A stretch of DNA of 16,597 nucleotides from Bacillota bacterium (GTDB lineage Bacteria > Bacillota > Clostridia > Oscillospirales > Ruminococcaceae): the NCBI GenBank assembly GCA_023394255.1, contig JAEXAZ010000259.1:1-16597 (forward strand), in the 5' to 3' direction. Each line of letters opens with the position of its first letter. Positions within the stretch are counted from its first letter, which is position 1. The notes below the pieces were generated by a model that saw nothing but the letters and a program-made list of their open reading frames with translations, did not search any database and was not told where the DNA came from. The translations under genes and the position numbers were made by a program. Shown in pieces: positions 1-7,608 of this stretch.

Positions 1-768
1 CAGACACTTGCCCAGGGTGCGACTGAGCAGGCCAGTTCCACGGAAGAACTTGCCGCAACCATTTCAGAAATCGCCCAGCAGATTAAAGAAAATGCGATGA
101 ACGCCAACGGCGCCAACAGCCTGACGCAGGAAGCCGGACAGGAAGTCACCATCAGCAGCAGGCATATGGACGAGCTGCTGGCCGCCATGGACGAAATCAG
201 CCGGACTTCCGGCGAAATCGGTAAAATCATCAAAACCATCGACGATATTGCGTTTCAAACCAACATCCTTGCGCTGAACGCCGCTGTGGAAGCGGCGAGG
301 GCAGGCTCCGCGGGAAAAGGATTCTCCGTTGTGGCGGATGAAGTCAGAAATCTTGCGATTAAGAGCGCAGAGGCGGCCAAGAGCACGACCGGCCTGATTG
401 AAACGTCAGCGCTTGCGGTGGGAAAAGGCGGGAAAATCGCAAAAGAAACCGAACAGGCGCTTAGAACCGTCGTGGAAAAGACCGAGCAGGTAAGCCGGAT
501 TGTGAGCGAGATCAGTCAGGCGGCCCGCAAACAGAGCGACGGTATTTATCAGATAAATGTCGGAGTCGAACAGATTTCGGGAGTCGTTCAGACAAACTCC
601 GCGACCGCGGAGGAAACCGCTGCCTCCAGCGAGGAGCTTGCCGGACAGGCGCTGATGCTCCGGGAGATGGTGGGCAGATACCGCCTTAAGAACAGGACTG
701 TTCCGCTGCGTGAAACTAAGCAGCCGTTCCATAGAACCCGGTTTTCAGAAGCACAGAGCAAATATTAA
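1..768 (+). CDS. Methyl-accepting chemotaxis protein, C-terminal signalling domain (5' partial)
   Basis: The reading frame is open from base 1, so only the last 255 residues of a chemoreceptor are present; sensor, membrane and HAMP parts lie to the left. The visible part is the long antiparallel coiled coil of the MCP signalling domain. Its hairpin tip carries the highly conserved segment FQTNILALNAAVEAARAG (about residues 85-102 of the fragment), then GKGFSVVADEVRNLA, where CheA and CheW bind. Ala, Glu and Gln-rich heptads on both sides are typical of methylation helices. The tail after the coiled coil is short and basic, with no CheR-binding pentapeptide visible. By family knowledge it would relay ligand binding to the CheA kinase at the cell pole. 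The ligand cannot be inferred. Its 3' end converges on the phage-like genes, with a strong hairpin between. Confidence 0.95.
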   Translation, partial: QTLAQGATEQASSTEELAATISEIAQQIKENAMNANGANSLTQEAGQEVTISSRHMDELLAAMDEISRTSGEIGKIIKTIDDIAFQTNILALNAAVEAARAGSAGKGFSVVADEVRNLAIKSAEAAKSTTGLIETSALAVGKGGKIAKETEQALRTVVEKTEQVSRIVSEISQAARKQSDGIYQINVGVEQISGVVQTNSATAEETAASSEELAGQALMLREMVGRYRLKNRTVPLRETKQPFHRTRFSEAQSKY

Positions 769-774
769 CGCGAA

Positions 775-814
775 GCGGACAGGGTGCCGGCAGTACTGCC
801 GGCGCCCTGTCCGC
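775..814. terminator. Long hairpin at the end of the chemoreceptor gene
   Basis: The arms at 775-793 and 796-814 are complementary over 19 positions (one G-T wobble) around a two-base TA centre. The hairpin begins 7 bases after the chemoreceptor stop and lies between convergent genes, so it could stop transcription from both sides. No T-run follows directly on either strand; the nearest is TTTTTTT around 847-853. It is therefore a non-canonical terminator or an mRNA 3'-end stabiliser. Confidence 0.55.
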
Positions 815-878
815 CGATGAGATAAGCTTGAAGAAATTCCGGATGGTTTTTTTACTGCTTTTGACTGAGGTTTCAAAA

Positions 879-1334
879 TCAATGAAAATGAAGTTCGACC
901 ATTGAAAGCACATCAGTTCCGCTGTCTCCGGTTGAGAGACTGTGGCCGATTTTGCGGTTGTTCTCCTCCAATGTGCCGGGGGGTGCATCGGCCTGATACA
1001 TCCTTCCGGCCGCATCGCTGACACCGCACCAGAACCCTCTTACGGAAGCGGTATCGTTTTTTAAAAGCACTTCCGCTTTTCCGCTCACTGCGACTTTTAC
1101 GGGTGAGCCATTTGCAATTCCGTTCTCATAAATGACGCCAATCGGCATTTGGGAGTCTGCCGGGGCAATATCCACCGCATGGTCAACGGTAGCTGATGCA
1201 ACGACGATGGTGCCTTTGACACTGACGCCCGTGTTGTTTACAAACGTTTCAAAAATTCCGCCTTCCGCTGTAAATCCACTGCTGCCGCCGCCTGTTTTTT
1301 CCGCAAACAGTTCGTAGCTGACTGCCCCGCTCAT
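879..1334 (-). CDS. Phage-like structural (capsid decoration or tail-associated) small protein
   Basis: This is a 151-residue protein without signal peptide or membrane segment, rich in Gly, Ala, Val and Ser with beta-strand-like alternation. It begins MSGAVSYELFAEK, closely matching the start of the gene just upstream. The middle (MPIGVIYENGIANGSPVKVAV and on) and the ending, which runs into ELHFH, resemble small phage head-decoration proteins of the DUF2190 type. That resemblance comes from memory of the family style, not an alignment. ATG at 1334 lies 9 bases after the upstream stop. No strong ribosome binding site is visible, so translation is probably coupled. No portal, capsid, terminase or tail gene is near, so it looks like an orphan remnant or a co-opted protein. 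The function is unknown. Confidence 0.6.
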   Translation of the reverse strand: MSGAVSYELFAEKTGGGSSGFTAEGGIFETFVNNTGVSVKGTIVVASATVDHAVDIAPADSQMPIGVIYENGIANGSPVKVAVSGKAEVLLKNDTASVRGFWCGVSDAAGRMYQADAPPGTLEENNRKIGHSLSTGDSGTDVLSMVELHFH

Positions 1335-1343
1335 AGCTCAAAA

Positions 1344-1688
1344 TCAGGGATTCGGTATTACAACATAGGGAACGGCGGCTCTTTCGGCTGCGCTTAACGC
1401 CGTATAGTCAGCTTCGGTGATTTGCTGGTTTACCCATGCGGCAGTCGCCAGAGCGTCGTTCCAGTACCAATAGGATGCCGTCTCGGTCACATAGGCGTAG
1501 TCCCCGAGATCGGCGGCAGGATATGCCGCAATCAGCGCGGCGCTTGTGGCAAAGGTGCCTTTATAGGCGGAGACTGCTTCGGGCGGCAGCTGCGCAACCG
1601 GCAGCTGACCGGACTCATTCAAAGTTGCAATCCCGTTTGCGGTACCCTGTTTTGCCTGGAACAGTTCATAACTAATTGCACTTGCCAA
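1344..1688 (-). CDS. Phage tail-fibre-like small protein
   Basis: This 114-residue protein starts at TTG (1686-1688). AAGGAGG lies about 9 bases upstream and decides the start. It opens with MASAISYELFQAK, sharing ASYELF-type residues and spacing with the downstream gene. Then comes TANGIATLNESGQLPVAQLP, a segment very like the shaft entry of phage tail-fibre proteins, where 'GIA.L...G.vp..QLP' is common. The remainder is Ala, Tyr and Trp-rich (YAYVTETASYWYWND) and ends VVIPNP. There is no signal peptide or membrane helix. It forms a two-gene unit with the next gene. Family knowledge suggests a fibre or tail adaptor piece, but a full fibre would be far longer and carry a receptor-binding tip, so this is a minimal or truncated version. 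The specific role is unknown. Confidence 0.65.
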   Translation of the reverse strand: MASAISYELFQAKQGTANGIATLNESGQLPVAQLPPEAVSAYKGTFATSAALIAAYPAADLGDYAYVTETASYWYWNDALATAAWVNQQITEADYTALSAAERAAVPYVVIPNP

Positions 1689-1754
1689 CTTTTATTTCCT
1701 CCTTACGGTATGACAATCCACAGGATGTGCGGATTAATTTTCTGACAAATAAAT

Positions 1755-1782
1755 AATTTATGATAATTTTCCTCTGTGACAA
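1755..1782 (-). promoter_or_regulatory. Possible promoter of the phage-like gene pair
   Basis: On the minus strand, TTGTCA (1777-1782) and TAAATT (1755-1760) are 16 bases apart, upstream of the TTG start at 1688. The match to sigma-A consensus is moderate and the region is AT-rich, so chance matches are likely. Confidence 0.3.
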
Positions 1783-1825
1783 ATTTTATTACCATAAAAC
1801 CAGTCCTTAAGTTGGTTCTGTTTTA

Positions 1826-1887
1826 AAACAATAGCCGGCGTGGTTTTGCCGTGCAAACTATTTTATGTCCCATGCCGGTGATTGTTT
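1826..1887. repeat. Interrupted inverted repeat, possible structured RNA or operator
   Basis: AAACAATagCCGGC (1826-1839) pairs with GCCGGtgATTGTTT (1874-1887): 12 Watson-Crick pairs interrupted by a two-base step, around a 34-base loop. On the plus strand the step contains a G-U wobble. It matches no riboswitch class that I could recognise. Confidence 0.45.
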
Positions 1888-2005
1888 CAGTTTTCCTGAC
1901 GGGGGAACAGGGCAGGGCATTCCACAAATTGCTTTTTTCGTGTGGAATTTTGGGCCGGTTCATGCGCATTATCGGAAATCGCATCCGTTAAAAATTATTT
2001 ATGAT

Positions 2006-2758
2006 TTATGAGGTCAGGCGGCCGCCGCCGGCCTTTATGGTGTCCAGAACGCTTTTCATCCTGTCCGGGAAGTTGGTTATGACAGCGTAGACAGCTGCTT
2101 TTGCCAGACGGAGCATTTCGCCCTCTTCATCGACTGTCCACGCCTGCGCGTCAACTCCATGGCATTTCAGGTCCCGGACCATCTCATCCGTAAGGAACGA
2201 GTGGTGCATATTCAGAAAGCTGCCCCCATGGGAGGCCGTGTACCTGCCGGGCTCGGCAAGCGGTGAGCTGACCAGAAACGCCACCCTGATTTCCGGAGCC
2301 AGCTGTTTGCATTTGATCATGGAACAGTGGTTAAAAGAAGAGAATAGCACCTGGGAAGCCATCCGGTATTCATAAACCGTTTCAACCACTTTTTCTTCCA
2401 GGCGGGGATAGTTGCAAATCGTATTCTTCAACTCAATATTGGTGAGAATGCCTTTATGCCTGATAAAGTCGAAATATTCCCGGAGGGTCGGAATCCGGTT
2501 CGTTCCAAACTGCCCCGGGAATGCGCCGTACGCGTCAAATTTACGCAGCTCGCTCAGTTTTAATTCCCCGACAAACCCTTTCCCGTTGCAGGTGCGGTCC
2601 ACGCTCTCGTCATGGATAATCACCGGTTGGCCGTCCCGGGTCATTTGAACGTCAAGCTCGATGCCGTCGCAGCCCGACTCGATCGCTTTCCGGAAAGCCA
2701 GCATTGTATTTTCCGGATACCGGCCGCTGAAGCCCCGGTGCGCAAAATTTTTTGTCAT
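2006..2758 (-). CDS. Glycerophosphodiester phosphodiesterase
   Basis: This 250-residue cytosolic enzyme of the GDPD family would hydrolyse glycerophosphodiesters, such as glycerophosphocholine or lipoteichoic-acid-derived units, to glycerol-3-phosphate plus an alcohol. Hallmarks are in order: N-terminal AHRGFSGRYPENT with the HRG motif, then GIELDVQMTRDGQPVIIHDE, giving the metal-binding Glu and Asp and the second catalytic His. RTCNGKG and NIELKN follow, completing the TIM-barrel pattern. The length is typical of the short soluble GDPDs; there is no signal peptide. I chose ATG at 2758 because AAAGGGG lies about 9 bases upstream. A GTG at 2776 would place that site inside the gene. It follows the efflux genes on the same strand but a strong hairpin separates them. 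A weak TATAAA-like -10 sits at 2784-2789. Confidence 0.93.
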   Translation of the reverse strand: MTKNFAHRGFSGRYPENTMLAFRKAIESGCDGIELDVQMTRDGQPVIIHDESVDRTCNGKGFVGELKLSELRKFDAYGAFPGQFGTNRIPTLREYFDFIRHKGILTNIELKNTICNYPRLEEKVVETVYEYRMASQVLFSSFNHCSMIKCKQLAPEIRVAFLVSSPLAEPGRYTASHGGSFLNMHHSFLTDEMVRDLKCHGVDAQAWTVDEEGEMLRLAKAAVYAVITNFPDRMKSVLDTIKAGGGRLTS

Positions 2759-2795
2759 GTGAGTAGCCCCTTTCACTATTCTCTTTATATGCAGG

Positions 2796-2831
2796 AAAGA
2801 GCCGGTACGGAATCATCCGTACCGGCTCTTT
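2796..2831 (-). terminator. Hairpin terminator after the RND efflux operon
   Basis: AAAGAGCCGGTACGG (2796-2810) and CCGTACCGGCTCTTT (2817-2831) form a perfect 15-base-pair stem with a six-base loop. It begins 29 bases after the permease stop in the minus direction. Each strand has a short T-run at the base of the stem. It should limit readthrough from the pump operon into the phosphodiesterase gene. Confidence 0.75.
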
Positions 2832-2859
2832 CAACATTATTTTGGAAAGGCCTGCTCAC

Positions 2860-5800
2860 TTAGTAGTCAAGCCCCTGAACAGCTTCCTCCAATTCGGGAG
2901 CCGGAGGCTGCGGAAGGTCGTTCTTCTTGCCACGGTTGAATATCAGATAGAATGTGGGAAGAAGCAGGAGCGTCAGCAGCGTGGAAGCGCACAGGCCGCC
3001 GATGATAACGACCGCCATGCCGCGCATCATTTCCGCGCTGGTGCCAATGCCGATTGCCATAGGCAGCATGGACAGAACAGTGGTCAGGGTGGTCATCAGA
3101 ATCGGGCGCAGCCTGGTTCTGCCCGCGGTGATAAGCGCTGTTTCAATGTTCATGCTCTTGCGGTACTGGTTGGTGGTATCGACGAACAGAATGCCGTTAT
3201 TAACCACCGTTCCAACCAGGGTCAGGAATCCCATCAGGGAAGGCAGGCTCAAAGTTGCGTTGCAAAGATAGAGCAGTCCGAATGAACCGATCAGGCTGAA
3301 CGGAACACAGAGCATGACCATGATGGAAAATTTAGGGGATTCAAACTGCATGGCCATGACCATAAAGACCAGCAGGATTGCGATAAGTATCGCAAAGCCC
3401 AGCGACTGGAATTCCTCCATCATGCTTTCATCCGTATCACCCTGCGAAACCGTCACGCCATCCGGAAGCGTAAGAGCCTGCACGGAAGCATTGATTTCAT
3501 CTTTCGCGGTAAATTTCGCCGCAAGGCTGGGCTGACCGGAGACAGTGACCACATACTGATTGTTTTTGCGGTCAATACTCTGCGGGCTGTCGGAATACTC
3601 AATCGTAGCCACATCCATCAGCGGAACCTGCTGCCCCACCTGATTGGTAAGCATCAGCCCTGTCAGATCGTTGATGGTCTTATAACGATCCTTGGGGTAT
3701 TCCACCCAAATATCGTATTCCTGACCGTCCTCGGTCAAGGTGGCGGCGTTTTTACCGCTGAGCGCGGAATTGACCGCACCCGCAACCTGCAGGGGCGAGA
3801 GCCTTTTGGCCGACGCACGCATCGTGTCGATTTCTACTTTTGCCTGCGGGTTGCCTTTTGTCGCGCTGGAAGAAACGTTGAGAATCTGTTCGTTATCCCG
3901 CATGGTCTTTTCGACCTGAACGGCTGCCGTTTTCAGATCGTCCAGATTGCTGCCTTCCAGCACAATATCAATACCGCCGCTGGAACCCATGGAACCCATG
4001 GAATCGCTGGAAGAGGTGACATTAATATCGCAGTCAAGCATGTCGCGCGTTTTTTTCTGCCAATCCTCCACTACCTCATCAGTCGTCATTTTGCGGTCGT
4101 CGCGGAGGTAAGCGGTGAGCGAGGCGTTGGTGCTTCCTGTCATCATGGAGTTCATTCCGGAGCCGCCGCCCGTGACGGAATAATGCTCCACATCAGGATT
4201 GCTCGCCGCCAGCGCCTCGATTTCGTCACAGATTTCACTGACGCGGCTTAGCTGCAATCCGGGACGCGTTTCAATATCGACCTTCACGACTCCTTCATCC
4301 ACCTGCGGCATCATTTCCATGTTGATCTGCGTGACAAGCGCAAAGGAACCGATCAGCAGAATGACGGCGGTTCCGACCACCAGGACTTTGTGCGGAAGGA
4401 TACGTCTGATCAGATTGCCATAGGATACCTCTACATGATGCATAAAGCGGTTAAAAGGGGCTTCCCGTTTTTCGCGGGGCTTGAAAATGTTAAAGAAAAG
4501 AGGAACCAATGTCAGCGCGCAGATAAGCGACGCGGTCAGCGAAAAGATGATCGTGAAGCCCAGCTGGCGGAATAACTGACCGGAGATGCCCTGCATCAGG
4601 CTGATGGGCAGGAATACGACCACCGTCGTGAAAGTGGAAGCCACCATGGAGGAAGCGACAAATCCCGCCCCCTCCAGGGCAACCTGTTTATAATCCTGCT
4701 TTTCACCGATGCTTCTTCTAAAGCAGCTTTCAATTACGACAATGGAACTGTCCACCATCATGCCGACGCCGACGACCATGCCGCCGAGTGACACGATGTT
4801 CAGCGAGAAGCCCATGGCATACATGAGAATCAGCGTTACAAGCAGGGAAACCGGCATGGAGCTGCCGACAATGAGCGATGCTTTCAGATCGCCGAAGAAC
4901 AGGAACAATACAACCATTGACAGCAGGATGCCGAGCAGCAGGGTGCTGAATACGGCCTTTACGGAATTGACGATCATTTCGCTGTTGTCGTTAATGACAT
5001 TGAACTGTACGCCCATATCGGCCCGGTTCAATTCATCCATCTGCTTCAGTACGGCTTTGGATACGCTTAATGTGGAAGCGCTCTGGCGTTTCTGAATGGA
5101 CAGGGTTACGTTATCCTGCCCGTCATAGCGGCTCAGCGACTCCAAATCCTTGGTAGAACGGGAGATGGAAGCCACATCCGAGAGATGGATTACCTCACCG
5201 GAAGAAAGGGTAATCGGGATATTGCGCAGGGATTCCGCCGAATCGTACGAAACGCCGGTACGTACCGCAAGATTCTGGCTGCCCATATCCGCGTTGCCGC
5301 CGGGGATAGAGAAATCCGCACTGGAAACGACGTTGATAATCGAATCCATTGTCAGCCCATATTGGCGCATGCGGTCGTCCATCAGACGGACGCTGACGTA
5401 TCTGTCATTGCCGCCGTATACCTCGACGCTCGCGACGCCCGCCAGTTTTTCAAATTCAGGCGTGATTTCGTCGTCAATAAAGTTTTTCAGGTCAATATCG
5501 CCTGTCGCCGCGGCGGACAGGATAATGGAAGGCATCGCGTTGACATCCAGCTCGATGATGATCGGGTCCTGGGCGTCGTCCGGCAGGGAGTTGCGGTACA
5601 TATTGACCCTCTCCTGCAAATCCATGTGCGCAACGTCCATGTTCGTGCCGTATTCCATTTCAAGAATGACCATGGACATGTTTTCCATCGAACGGGACTG
5701 AATGTTTTTCACGCCGCTGATCGTGGATACTGCGTCTTCCACTTTTTTGGAAACCAGCTCCTCGACATCTTCGGGGCTTGCCCCGGGGTAGGTTGTCAGC

Positions 5801-5940
5801 GTGATCAGCATAGGCAGCTCGATATCAGGTGTCAGCTCCAAAGGAGACCGAAGAACAGCCATTGCTCCGAAAATCACCAGCGCCACTACGATAATGATTG
5901 CGGAAACAGGCCGTTTTAAAGTCAGTTTTGTAATATTCAT
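2860..5940 (-). CDS. RND-family efflux permease (AcrB/HAE type)
   Basis: This 1026-residue inner component of a resistance-nodulation-division exporter has the usual length and layout. There is an N-terminal helix (about 13-30), a first porter domain starting at PGASPEDVE, and a helix bundle at about 330-485. A second helix and porter domain (about 518-845) and a final bundle (about 848-1010) follow. RLRPILMTTLTTVLSMLP (from about residue 945) is the classic RND signature after helix 10. In helix 4 the sequence is GMMVDSSIVVIE, so the first proton-relay Asp of AcrB (D407) is kept as D397 while the second (D408) is Ser398. In helix 10 AcrB K940 corresponds to Asn914 (VVNNGIL). A Gly, Ser and Met-rich stretch lies at 590-655. 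The host seems to lack an outer membrane, so it would pump substrates across the single membrane with the adaptor. The ATG is preceded by a G-rich site. Confidence 0.95.
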   Translation of the reverse strand: MNITKLTLKRPVSAIIIVVALVIFGAMAVLRSPLELTPDIELPMLITLTTYPGASPEDVEELVSKKVEDAVSTISGVKNIQSRSMENMSMVILEMEYGTNMDVAHMDLQERVNMYRNSLPDDAQDPIIIELDVNAMPSIILSAAATGDIDLKNFIDDEITPEFEKLAGVASVEVYGGNDRYVSVRLMDDRMRQYGLTMDSIINVVSSADFSIPGGNADMGSQNLAVRTGVSYDSAESLRNIPITLSSGEVIHLSDVASISRSTKDLESLSRYDGQDNVTLSIQKRQSASTLSVSKAVLKQMDELNRADMGVQFNVINDNSEMIVNSVKAVFSTLLLGILLSMVVLFLFFGDLKASLIVGSSMPVSLLVTLILMYAMGFSLNIVSLGGMVVGVGMMVDSSIVVIESCFRRSIGEKQDYKQVALEGAGFVASSMVASTFTTVVVFLPISLMQGISGQLFRQLGFTIIFSLTASLICALTLVPLFFNIFKPREKREAPFNRFMHHVEVSYGNLIRRILPHKVLVVGTAVILLIGSFALVTQINMEMMPQVDEGVVKVDIETRPGLQLSRVSEICDEIEALAASNPDVEHYSVTGGGSGMNSMMTGSTNASLTAYLRDDRKMTTDEVVEDWQKKTRDMLDCDINVTSSSDSMGSMGSSGGIDIVLEGSNLDDLKTAAVQVEKTMRDNEQILNVSSSATKGNPQAKVEIDTMRASAKRLSPLQVAGAVNSALSGKNAATLTEDGQEYDIWVEYPKDRYKTINDLTGLMLTNQVGQQVPLMDVATIEYSDSPQSIDRKNNQYVVTVSGQPSLAAKFTAKDEINASVQALTLPDGVTVSQGDTDESMMEEFQSLGFAILIAILLVFMVMAMQFESPKFSIMVMLCVPFSLIGSFGLLYLCNATLSLPSLMGFLTLVGTVVNNGILFVDTTNQYRKSMNIETALITAGRTRLRPILMTTLTTVLSMLPMAIGIGTSAEMMRGMAVVIIGGLCASTLLTLLLLPTFYLIFNRGKKNDLPQPPAPELEEAVQGLDY

Positions 5941-5954
5941 TGAATGGCCCCCCG

Positions 5955-7409
5955 TTAAGCTTCTTCGGAAGCGGATTCGGAAGAGCCGGCCTGCGTGTCG
6001 GAGTCTTTCAGCACCACAGCGGCGCCGTCAAGAAGACGGGGATGCCATGTGATGATGACCTCGTCATCTGCGGTAATGCCGGAGACAATCTGAATATTTT
6101 TCATGTCGGAAACACCGATTTCCACATCGGTTTTCACAGCGACCCCGTCCCTGTAGACGTAAAGATAGGGCTTTTCGCCGTCATAATAGACCGCGTCGGC
6201 CGGGACAAGAAGACTGTCGGTCGCTTTTTCAGTAGCCGCATAGATTTTCACAGTGGCTCCGGTGAAAAGCGGCATATCGGCCTGACCGACGCTGGCTTTT
6301 ACCGTAAAGAGCCCGCTTTGCGCGTTTACCATGGTGGAGATTTCCGCAATGGTGCCCGTCACGGTTTTTCCGCTGTTTTCCACCTGCACCTGATCGCCGA
6401 CAGCAAGGTTCCCGACTGCGGACTGCGAAACACTGAACTGGACGGTCATAAGGCTTTTGTTTGAAACGGTGTAGGCGGGCTGGGAAACGGATGTAAGGTC
6501 ATGTGCCGATATGTTCTTCTGTTCAACAATGCCGCTGATCGGAGCGTACACTTTGGTATATTCCAGCTGCTTCGCCTGTGCTTCGAGAGCCACCTCGGAG
6601 GCGTGCAGCCCGGCGTCGACCGTTACCTCCGTATCGTCGCGGCTGATACCGGCCGCCTGGTCATAGGCTTCCTTGGCGGCATTGTATGAGATCTGCGCGT
6701 TCCGGTATGCAGTACGGGCGGAACGTAAAGTCGGATCGTCGTCATCCTCCAAATCTTTGACTCTTGCATGAGCGAGACTATATTGGCTATAGGCTGCCTG
6801 ATAATCCTCCTCAGCTTTTTTATATTCCTCACTGTCCGGTTCGTGTTTCTTTTTTTCTGCATCCGCGGCATCCATATCCGCTCGCGCCTTGTCCTCCGAT
6901 TTCTGCGCGTTCAGCAGCTCGTCGTCCGCGTCATCATTTAAATTTCTCAGTGAACTGCGTGCGGAATTCAGCTGTGTCTGCGCGGCGTCCAGCTGTGCTT
7001 TGAGCGAAATCAGGCTGGAATCATACCCGCTGCCAAGCCTCTGCTCGGCTTCAATTTTCGATGCCTCCAGCTGCGCGGCCGCGGTATCATATGCAAGCTG
7101 CAGGTCGACCGGGTCAATTTCATAGAGCAGGTCGCCGGCCTTCACCTGTTGCCCGACTTCAAAATAAGTGTTTAATACCGTTCCCGACACTTTCGGAAAC
7201 ACCTGCACCTGCTGGTCCGGCTCGACTGTACCGATAAATTCGCCGTTCAGCGCGACGTCGCCGACTGTCGGACGGCTTGCGCTGACAGTTACCTGCGAAG
7301 CGATTACTTCTGCCGCCGGCTCCGAATTGCCGGCCAGGCGAACGGCAACCGCCGCGCCCGCGGCTACGACTGCAACGCAGCAAATGGTGATAATTACTTT
7401 TTTACTCAC
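5955..7409 (-). CDS. RND efflux adaptor (membrane fusion protein, HlyD/AcrA family)
   Basis: This 484-residue partner of the permease lies 14 bases away and is co-transcribed. Residues about 5-26 form an N-terminal membrane anchor or signal. A first lipoyl half-motif follows (VFPKVSGTVLNTYFEVGQQV, about 70-89), then a long acidic coiled-coil hairpin (about 105-270). The second lipoyl half is YAPISGIVEQKNISAHDL, followed by the beta-barrel and membrane-proximal domains. The tail is acidic and Ser-rich. The hairpin is unusually charged (DDADDELLNAQ, EEYKKAEEDY, DLEDDDDP). GTG at 7409 is supported by AGGAGG eight bases upstream. In Gram-negatives such adaptors bridge the pump to TolC; here no outer membrane channel gene is present, fitting a Gram-positive two-part pump. 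The substrate is unknown. Confidence 0.93.
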   Translation of the reverse strand: MSKKVIITICCVAVVAAGAAVAVRLAGNSEPAAEVIASQVTVSASRPTVGDVALNGEFIGTVEPDQQVQVFPKVSGTVLNTYFEVGQQVKAGDLLYEIDPVDLQLAYDTAAAQLEASKIEAEQRLGSGYDSSLISLKAQLDAAQTQLNSARSSLRNLNDDADDELLNAQKSEDKARADMDAADAEKKKHEPDSEEYKKAEEDYQAAYSQYSLAHARVKDLEDDDDPTLRSARTAYRNAQISYNAAKEAYDQAAGISRDDTEVTVDAGLHASEVALEAQAKQLEYTKVYAPISGIVEQKNISAHDLTSVSQPAYTVSNKSLMTVQFSVSQSAVGNLAVGDQVQVENSGKTVTGTIAEISTMVNAQSGLFTVKASVGQADMPLFTGATVKIYAATEKATDSLLVPADAVYYDGEKPYLYVYRDGVAVKTDVEIGVSDMKNIQIVSGITADDEVIITWHPRLLDGAAVVLKDSDTQAGSSESASEEA

Positions 7410-7439
7410 AAAAAGAACCTCCTGTATCCCCTCTTTTTC

Positions 7440-7448
7440 ATTATACCA
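7440..7448 (-). promoter_or_regulatory. Extended -10 promoter of the efflux operon
   Basis: On the minus strand TGG-TATAAT occupies 7448-7440, a perfect -10 with a TGn extension, about 31 bases before the GTG start of the adaptor. There is no good -35 at the normal distance, which suggests dependence on an activator such as the divergent response regulator. Confidence 0.6.
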
Positions 7449-7501
7449 ATTTATTCTAACGATTAATTATGAACCCTGTGTTTCAACAATTGAGAAAAAA
7501 G

Positions 7502-7512
7502 TGAATAATTCA
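7502..7512. promoter_or_regulatory. Small palindrome in the divergent regulator/pump gap
   Basis: TGAATAATTCA is a perfect odd palindrome midway between the two divergent promoters. It could be a regulator binding site, but it is short and AT-rich, and OmpR-family regulators more often bind direct repeats. Confidence 0.25.
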
Positions 7513-7547
7513 TGAACGAAAAGTATTATTTTTCCCTGAAAAAGCTC

Positions 7548-7576
7548 TTCTCATTTTTCCGCTTCTCTGCTAGTAT
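7548..7576 (+). promoter_or_regulatory. Promoter of the two-component genes
   Basis: TTCTCA (7548-7553) and TAGTAT (7571-7576) are 17 bases apart, and TGC precedes the -10 as an extended element. It lies 32 bases upstream of the response regulator ATG and just ahead of its AAAGGAGG site. Confidence 0.55.
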
Positions 7577-7608
7577 TAAGGAAAACAGTCTAAAGGAGGA
7601 AAACCGCA

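Larger units (their letters stand above)
1689..2005. other. AT-rich intergenic region with inverted repeats
   Basis: These 317 bases hold no convincing gene. They include the ribosome binding site and probable promoter of the phage-like pair, a 14-base imperfect inverted repeat (1826-1839 with 1874-1887) and an 8-base inverted repeat (1919-1926 with 1941-1948, ATTCCACA/TGTGGAAT). The AT content of 1725-1800 is clearly higher than in the flanking genes. The last part lies downstream of the phosphodiesterase stop and may hold its transcription end. Confidence 0.6.

Noticed and set aside
879..1688. A prophage or insertion boundary around the phage-like genes
   Set aside because: No integrase, direct-repeat attachment sites or other phage genes are visible in the window, so I report only the two genes.
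1800..1920. A cyclic di-GMP or other riboswitch in the intergenic gap
   Set aside because: Short stretches such as GGGACATAAAAT recall the GEMM core, but the conserved GGCAAACC and GCAAAGC elements do not occur in order, and no regulated start codon sits at a suitable distance.
5150..5919. Open frames of 183 and 244 codons on the plus strand within the permease gene
   Set aside because: They overlap well-conserved RND sequence on the other strand and show no recognisable domain or ribosome binding site.
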